NCBI GenBank assembly: GCA_030141605.1
Contig: JAQGDQ010001286.1
Span: forward strand, 1 to 27,500
Direction of reading: 5' to 3'
Source: Tubiluchus corallicola
Taxonomy: Eukaryota > Priapulida > Priapulimorpha > Priapulimorphida > Tubiluchidae
DNA length: 27,500 nt
The position numbers and the translations under genes are program-made. The stretch's first letter is position 1. Every line of letters begins with the position of its first letter. Positions 22,376 to 27,500 of the stretch are shown one piece after another. The notes below the pieces were generated by a model that had not been told where the DNA came from, did no database searches, and saw only the letters and a list, made by a program, of their open reading frames with translations.

Positions 22376-22467
22376 GTTAAACTGATAAGCACATAAGTGT
22401 ACAAAAGTTCATTTTCTCCTCGGACCAGCAATACTGTTACATATACATTGTTGGGTCGTAACACTCA

Positions 22468-22700
22468 TTTTACTGCTGTTCCTCATAGTATTACCCTGAG
22501 CATTTTTGGACGTATAACAACTGCTTATAAATTCAGCTTTTCTTTCCTGTTTCTTATCTGTGGAATACTCTTCAAGGAAATTGTTTCCATGGAAACGCCA
22601 ACTTTTCCCGTTTCAAGAAGAATATCAATGGGTATATCACTAGCATTATATTTCTCCCGACAACTATTTTCACTAGTGTAAACCTTACCGTGAATTACCC
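22468..22700 (+). repeat. Repeat R3, left (forward) copy
   Basis: It matches the reverse complement of 25903-26150. Shared strings are CATAGTATTACCCTG (right copy CGTAGTATTACCCTG), GGACGTATAACAACTGCTTA, TTCTTATCTGTGGAATA, GGAAACGCCAACTTTT, TTTCTCCCGACAACTATTTT and CACTAGTGTAAACCTTACCG. The + frame of 22397-22681 is not conserved in the other copy, where indels shift the frame, so it is not coding. Confidence 0.8.
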
Positions 22701-22875
22701 TGGCCTATGGGTCAGTTTGTATCAGAAAGTATCACATTGATGTGCAGAGTGATTATAACTGATGGCGCTGATTTACTTATTTGTTTTCATAATTTAAACT
22801 GCCATTAATTAGGGTATTAAAAGCTATAAGTCAACTTCATATTTTAAATAATACGTGTCTGCGTATAACACTCAC
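22701..22875 (-). other. Start of intron 1 of the propeptide-like gene
   Basis: From the donor at 22875 leftwards on the minus strand there is AT-rich non-coding sequence and then R3. No acceptor followed by a plausible exon was found before the satellite. If the gene continues, the satellite and several mobile elements would be intronic. Confidence 0.4.
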
Positions 22876-22878
22876 CTC
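22870..22878 (-). other. Splice donor site ending the propeptide-like exon
   Basis: On the minus strand the sequence reads GAG|GTGAGT, with the intron starting at 22875. This matches the metazoan donor consensus closely. Reading on through it adds only about ten residues (GECYTQTRII) before a stop at about 22844, and these do not look like a continuation of the domain. The exon therefore probably ends here. Confidence 0.6.
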
Positions 22879-23581
22879 TTTCCAGAGTATCCACTACCAG
22901 AACAGAATCGTGGAAGGCTGATATCCGTGTGAAACTGTCGTCTTGCGAGCCTCTCTTGATAGACAGCAATAGAACCAGATATGGATCAGCCCTGTCCCAA
23001 AACCATTTTGCAGAATGTCTTCTAGGGTGGACAGCTTTATTACTTAAAAGAGACCACCAAATTCTTGACCATTCTTTGAGCAAATCTTTAATGTCAAATC
23101 CTAAACTCGAAGCTCCAACTAAACAGTAATCAGTAGTTACAGGAAACGTCGAAGAAATACCATCTACGTCAGTCACTTTCACACTTTTCTTTAACTGTTC
23201 AACATCATCGTTCACACTTCTCTTTATTACCACCTGAACTTCTATTTTTATCGATGATACAGAACCACTTCGAACTGCATCAACACAATTTAAATGTAGC
23301 GTCACTTTTGCTTTTGAAAAGTCCAATCTTGGTGCAAAATTATCCTCGTATAAACTAAAAAGATTAAAGCCTATTAGAGCTCTAGAAATATTATTTTCTG
23401 AATCCATGAGATGCAAGAGTTCATGCACCTCGGTGAACTTGTAATTCGTGTCAATTGAGAGTTGAAATATTGGATGGAATTCGTAAACCGGTTGACCATT
23501 GCCAAGCACTAGCAAGGTAAATAGTTGTAGAAGAACCACTAACATTGACAAGCAGACGCAAGTGTGGAACGTGGTAACCAT
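22876..23581 (-). CDS. First coding exon of a secreted protein resembling a TGF-beta family propeptide (partial gene)
   Basis: The exon encodes 235 complete codons plus the first base of a split codon. I place the start at the ATG at 23581-23579 (context AAAATGG); the frame stays open upstream only to a TTG. Residues 1-29 are a signal peptide: short polar start, hydrophobic run at about 9-27, then LGNG before QPVYEF. N64 lies in an N-I-S glycosylation site. Resemblance to TGF-beta prodomains rests on an ordered pattern: GFNLFSLYED then FSKAKVTLHL (71-97), which recalls the family's FN-S...L--AEL-L stretch; GFDIKDLLKEW (161-171), which recalls its SFDVT--V--WL signature; and DPYLVLLLSIKR (199-210), which recalls the P-L-L hydrophobic strand before the furin site. 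Cysteines outside the signal are C99 and C153. A canonical donor ends the exon in phase 1 after R235. No cysteine-knot ligand domain is present, so it must lie in later exons at lower coordinates. Family assignment is by eye. Alternatives are another secreted beta-sandwich protein, or an unspliced 245-residue protein if the donor is not used. Confidence 0.6.
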
Positions 23582-24115
23582 TTTCTCCAAGTACTTAATT
23601 TTTTGTGGACTTTGTTTTGTTACTTGCAGTAATTATTGATGTCTGTGCTCCAAATTCACAAACAGTATGCCACGTTGGCAATGCTCGGAAAGTAATTGTT
23701 GTGCACTGCTTTAACAGCTTGCAATAAAGATTTCATGTAAATGCGTCATCACATCGGCATGGAAATTGCCCAGAAGATGCTTGAAAACTCTCACAACGTG
23801 AACTGCAAAAGCAAGAAAGAGTTAAGTAGCCTATCACAGTAATAGCTTAGTGTTACTGTCACCTGAAGTTTCAAGCGTCGATTAACTTACCAGCTATAAA
23901 ATCTTGCCGTTGAAAGACGTTGTGTGGCAGTAAATATTCTACTGAAATTTAGATTCAGCTGTAGAGTGATTTAGTGCCTCGAACAAATTTATAATACAAT
24001 GACAGAACATCCAGCGAATAAAATACTACAAACTCATTTTGCCTTTGAAGTTCGCCTTGCTGCGTTTATACACTAGTCACTAATGCATTTGCCACCAACA
24101 CTAATTACTAATTGC
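23582..24115. other. Upstream flank of the propeptide-like exon, no promoter resolved
   Basis: This 0.5-kb stretch lies 5' of the start codon on the minus strand. I see AT-rich DNA with TATA-like strings (for example around 23988-23997) but nothing placed well enough to call a core promoter. A possible 5' UTR donor (minus strand CTG|GTAAGT, near 23893) has no convincing partner acceptor before the ATG. No other ORF or repeat was recognised. Confidence 0.3.
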
Positions 24116-24226
24116 TGCTGTTGCTGCTGCTGCTACTGCTACTGCTGCTCTTGATGATGATGATGATGATAATGATGATGTGATGAGCAAGAGAAGATGG
24201 AGGAGGAAGAGGAGGATGACGATGAC
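24115..24226 (+). repeat. CTG, ATG and GAGGA trinucleotide-rich tract
   Basis: (CTG)n with CTA variants at about 24116-24149 is followed by (ATG)n at 24153-24185 and a GAG/GAT-rich stretch to about 24226. The 96-codon + frame starting at 24180 consists of this tract plus unrelated AT-rich DNA and is not a gene. Confidence 0.85.
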
Positions 24227-24494
24227 GCTGTATAACAGAAATTTTAGCTTACTAGTAGATAGTAGGTGCACAATGAAAGTATATTCAATTATCTATACAG
24301 CGCTAGTTCATAAAAAAACAGATTTTCTAATTCAATATTCCTCCTTGTTTCAGTTCATGCACTTATTTTTTGCCGAGGGCTTTACTTTTAACCCAAATTT
24401 CCAAGTGCTACATACCTTGCAGGTGTACGAACTCGATCTAGCTGTTGTTGTTGGGGTGATAATGTTTTGAAGAAAACTTCTGTGAATTCGCAAT
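24227..24494. other. Anonymous AT-rich DNA
   Basis: No gene, RNA or repeat family was recognised. Confidence 0.4.
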
Positions 24495-24960
24495 GGATGA
24501 AACTTTATGCGAACACACTAGAATGAACGCCCCATCGATTGAAGCAGTCCGATTTTTTATATTCCAACTTGAATTCAAGATGGCTGTGATAGTATCATTT
24601 TTGAAAAACGTCAGTTCGCAACAGGTCGTCATAAAACTTTATTACAGAAATCTGCTAAAATGAATTTTGCATTTGCATTGGCTGACAAAGTCATATTGTC
24701 GATTTGCCATTTTAAATTCAAGATGGCGGCATTGACGCCATTTTCTAAAAAACCTAAATTTTCGTCAATTCGAAACAAATCATAGTTTTGCACACGTGTA
24801 CTAGAAAAACAAGCTCCTCGCAAGAGATCGTTACAATGCCCATCTTGGATTCACGGCGATTTTTGGAAAAAACCTTTGGCACCGTCAATTTGAAGCCGTT
24901 TTGAAAAATGAATGTACTTTTCGCATCTATTGACGGAGTCAGACGTCTTTCCTTTTAGCC
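24495..24960 (+). repeat. Degenerate direct repeat, unit about 143 bp
   Basis: AATTCAAGATGGC recurs 143 bases apart (about 24573 and 24716). It is followed in each case by a related ATTTT(T/C)(G/T)AAAAA(A/C)C then GTCA(G/A)TTCG string and preceded by a TTT-rich segment. A third, weaker relative follows at about 24865-24895 (TTTTTGGAAAAAACC, GTCAATTTG). It looks like an old tandem duplication. The two 64-codon minus frames here read the repeat and are not supported. Confidence 0.5.
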
Positions 24961-25902
24961 GCCTACCTGATTAGTTGATGACAATTTTGCATGAATAACA
25001 ATAGGAAACATCCACTTCTGCCGTTAGATTACATTTGAAAAACTTTCACTCTTCTCGTCGTCTGAACATCACGAAAATTACAATAAAAGCCGGAGGCAGA
25101 TTGATGGTGTCTCTTTCAAGTAATAATCAGAAATTAATGGAGCATGGTATTTGAAAACATTTTCCCTGCGTAATTATGATTAAAAAGGAACAAGAGATGG
25201 GTTGTTCGTTGGAAGAAGATAATCATTGCAAAACCCGATCTGTGCAAGTTAGAGATGTCTGCAGGAAATTGCTCAAACTCATGACCACCAAACGAACTTG
25301 TCAGAGAGAGCACCATTAAATATTTAAACGAGAAATACAGGGTGTCTCAGAAGTCACTACATACCTTGCATTTTCGATATTTTAACAAATAAAGCAAAAG
25401 TTTTTAAAACTGGTACACTAGTGAACTAAAACCTTTGGCAACTTTTTTAGTCAAAATACGAAAATCAGAGAAGAATTAATTGCGCTAGAGGGCAATGCTG
25501 TTTCGCTAGCTTCCTTAAGGAACCTCAAGAGCTTCAGAGACCAATCCACTAGCAAGTTGTGCAACTTGCATTGGAAAAGTCTTTCACGGGCCATGAGTAG
25601 TGAGAAAGAGATGCACTTTGTTGAAAAATTACATTGTTAATAGTCAGAGACTAATGTGCTCTGAATTTCTGCTGAACTTCAGTTGTTGACATTGCATTCT
25701 TATGTCTAGCGTTAGTGCTATTGCCATTGCAACGGGATTCAGTCAAAAAATAAACAAAAAAAAATCACAAAGGTCCCTTGTAAGAGTTTGCCGAGATTGG
25801 AGAAAAACTAAAACAAGGAAATTAGACAACAAAGTGTATAGTGACTTAAGAGACATCCTATGTTAGCACTGTGGCAGGCTTATTATATTAACAAGTCGTT
25901 GC
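24961..25902. other. Anonymous AT-rich DNA
   Basis: No gene was seen. At about 25337 the string ACAGGGTGTCTCAGAAGTCA resembles a Tc1/mariner-type terminus, but I found no matching inverted end. The rest is featureless. Confidence 0.4.
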
Positions 25903-26150
25903 GTGTAATTCGCGGTAAGGTTTACACTAGTGAAAATAGTTGTCGGGAGAAATAGAATACTAGTGATATAAAGTACCCGTTGATATTCATCTTGAAACGG
26001 AAAAAGTTGGCGTTTCCAGGGAAGCAATTTCCTGGTAGAGTATCCTTGATATTCCACAGATAAGAAACACGAAAGAAAGCTGAATTTATAAGCAGTTGTT
26101 ATACGTCCAGAAATGTCCAGGGTAATACTACGAGGACAGAATAAAGTAGA
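25903..26150 (-). repeat. Repeat R3, right (inverted) copy
   Basis: It is the reverse complement of 22468-22700 with scattered substitutions and small indels, starting with CGCGGTAAGGTTTACACTAG and ending near ACTACGAGGACAG. The 107-codon minus frame across it shares only short segments with the frame in the left copy. Confidence 0.8.
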
Positions 26151-26158
26151 TCCCTTCT

Positions 26159-26207
26159 GAAGAATGGTTTTTAAATTATCCAACAAGCAGAATGGTTTTT
26201 AAATTAG
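26159..26207 (+). repeat. Short direct duplication
   Basis: AGAATGGTTTTTAAATTA occurs twice, 28 bases apart, just beyond R3. It is a small local duplication. Confidence 0.7.
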
Positions 26208-26487
26208 CATCAGCAAGGCATTTATTAATGAAATAATTAATTAAAACTGCTTACAACAAAATAGCCAAAATGTGTTTCTGCCCTGAACAGTGCTTAGAAC
26301 ATTAACACTAAGGTCGTTACGCCACAGATAAAAATAATAGAGCAATTACAATTATAGCTGCAATTAATACAATTATCGCACTGCACGGATTTGTGTATGT
26401 AATTTGTTGACCAAATACAGAATTTTCTAGAAGGTTACATAAGAACCTTGTACAGATCATTCCTAACTGTCCTACGATATGAATGTA
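26208..26487. other. Anonymous AT-rich DNA
   Basis: Nothing was recognised. The long minus frame at 26317-26718 is mostly the adjoining minisatellite read in translation. Confidence 0.4.
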
Positions 26488-26657
26488 GGTAAAATGGCAC
26501 AGGTAAAAGTGGCACAAGAAAAAATGGCACAGGTAAAATGGTACGGGAAAAAATGGCACAGGTAAAATGGTACGGGAAAAAATGGCACAAATTGAAAAAT
26601 AGGTAAAATAGCATGGATAAAAATGGCACAGGGTAAAAATGGCACACTTGGTAAAAT
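26488..26657 (+). repeat. Minisatellite with AAAATGGCACAGGT units (forward orientation)
   Basis: Half-units of 14-16 bases, AAAATGGCACAGGT and AAAATGGTACGGGA, alternate. The clearest full period is 29 bases (26525, 26554, 26583). Units degrade towards the right. The minus-strand CHFY/CAIF-rich frames are artefacts. Confidence 0.9.
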
Positions 26658-27376
26658 ATGTGCTTATGGTTAGCTTATAGTGGGAGATAGTTATTCTAGT
26701 TATTTTCACCTCTGTCAAGGAAATTATGCTTCAACACAGTTTGTTTGTCTGTATGTTGGATTGTTTTTTAACTGTTTAACTATAACGCCATAACTATCTA
26801 ACAGATTTCCAAGCAACTTTGTACGCGTATAGGGCATCAAAATGGGAATCTTTTTTTCGTAAAACTTGACTGAACACCACGTTCTTGAAGCACTTCGTGG
26901 AGGTCTCAGAAAGAGCGTTTAGTTATTCTTTTTTTGTTATCTCCACTCGGACAAACAACAACGAGTTAGTTCCAGGTTGCATTTCGACAAATTCTCGCTT
27001 GAAAAACTGTGTAACGCTGTCTGTAATTTTGCTTATAAATGTGTATATCCTTATAAGGTGACTTGGCACTTATATTTTGTCAGTCAGTTATTACCATCGC
27101 CAAAATTAATGATTAAAAGGCTAGATAAACACTATATTGAAAATTCGTGCATTATTGAATATAAATTTATTTAATGGGCAAATATTTTGTGAGTTTTTGT
27201 TGTCTGTATAACACCAATACTGGTACATATTTTTGTATATTTGCTTGTTTAACTTTTTGTGTTTAATTTTTTTTAATCAAAAGAATCAGACGAATATTTG
27301 ACTTTGGCAGACATCTGCATCTTACTAAGCATATTCTAGTTTTGTTATAGAAATCAGTTGCATCAAAATAACAATT
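26658..27376. other. AT-rich spacer between two inverted minisatellites
   Basis: No transposase or other gene was seen. The stretch near 26739-26830 (TTTGTCTGTATGTTGG, then ATAACGCCATAACTA, then ACTTTGTACGCGTATAG) resembles sequence often found near the ends of invertebrate mobile elements, but this is an impression only. The + frame at 26977-27174 opens on TTG. Confidence 0.4.
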
Positions 27377-27500
27377 ATGTGCCATTTATTCCTCCTTTTC
27401 CATTTTTGCCATTTTTTTCCTGTGCCATTTTTACCTGTGTCATTTTTTTCCTGTGACATTTTTACCGTGCAATATTTTCCTGTGCAATTTTTACCTGTGC
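27377..27500 (-). repeat. Minisatellite of the same unit in inverted orientation, cut by the window end
   Basis: TTTTTCCTGTGCCATTTTTA and CCTGTG(T/A)CATTTTT units repeat to the last base. The reverse complement (GGTAAAAATGGCACAGG) is the unit at 26488-26657. The array continues beyond the window. Confidence 0.9.

Noticed and set aside
21466-22464. Minus-strand ORFs with internally repeated sequence (DNDLS-VNSRG)
   Set aside because: They read the 139-bp satellite. The period is not divisible by three, so a repeat protein cannot be maintained.
25333-25360. Tc1/mariner terminal inverted repeat (ACAGGGTGTCTCAGAAGTCA)
   Set aside because: No matching inverted end (ACACCCTG-type) and no transposase were found in the remaining sequence.
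26317-26718. 133-codon minus ORF with CHFY/PVPF repeats
   Set aside because: It is the translation of the minisatellite, not a protein repeat.

Overview
This is a gene-poor stretch of a eukaryotic, almost certainly metazoan (invertebrate-looking) nuclear genome. The evidence is an A+T-rich composition (about two thirds by eye), almost no long open frames, abundant microsatellites, 3' ends of non-LTR retrotransposons, a hAT-type non-autonomous DNA transposon, and one exon with a canonical GT splice donor that encodes a secreted protein resembling a TGF-beta propeptide. Nothing looks bacterial: there are no operons, ribosome binding sites or dense ORFs. I cannot name the species. Most frames of 60-130 codons in the window open on TTG or GTG rather than ATG and are chance frames.

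Layout. 1-4.0 kb: an AACT microsatellite, a probable LINE 3' tail near 0.6-0.7 kb, a first copy of an interspersed repeat I call R1 (2.42-2.86 kb), and the 3' end of a LINE on + with a recognisable reverse-transcriptase C-terminus (3.46-4.04 kb). 4.0-10.6 kb: mostly anonymous AT-rich DNA with a second + strand LINE 3' end (7.15-7.34 kb), a frameshifted - strand LINE C-terminus with its 3' UTR (8.1-8.8 kb) and an unrecognised 122-codon ATG ORF followed directly by polyadenylation-like signals (5.4-5.8 kb, -). 10.6-13.6 kb: cryptic simple sequence, a somewhat GC-richer anonymous block, and a large compound trinucleotide array (13.11-13.60 kb). 13.9-20.8 kb: a repeat cluster with three more R1 copies, three copies of a second family (R2; one inverted and nested in R1), a probable 2.1-kb DNA transposon with inverted ends (16.58-18.68 kb) that holds a CT tract and a perfect 408-bp tandem duplication, and a 452-bp hAT-like element with a perfect 8-bp target duplication (19.83-20.28 kb). 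21.4-22.4 kb: a satellite of 139-bp monomers in which two monomer types alternate (278-bp higher-order unit). 22.88-23.58 kb (-): the only convincing protein-coding exon. It is flanked by two inverted copies of a third repeat (R3). 24.1-27.5 kb: trinucleotide repeats, degenerate tandem sequence, and two minisatellite blocks of the same unit in opposite orientation, the second running off the window.

There is no set of cooperating genes to reconstruct. The main biological points are the ligand-propeptide-like exon, whose mature domain I could not find in the window, and the nesting and satellite architecture around it. I found no previously undescribed enzymatic or defence system.
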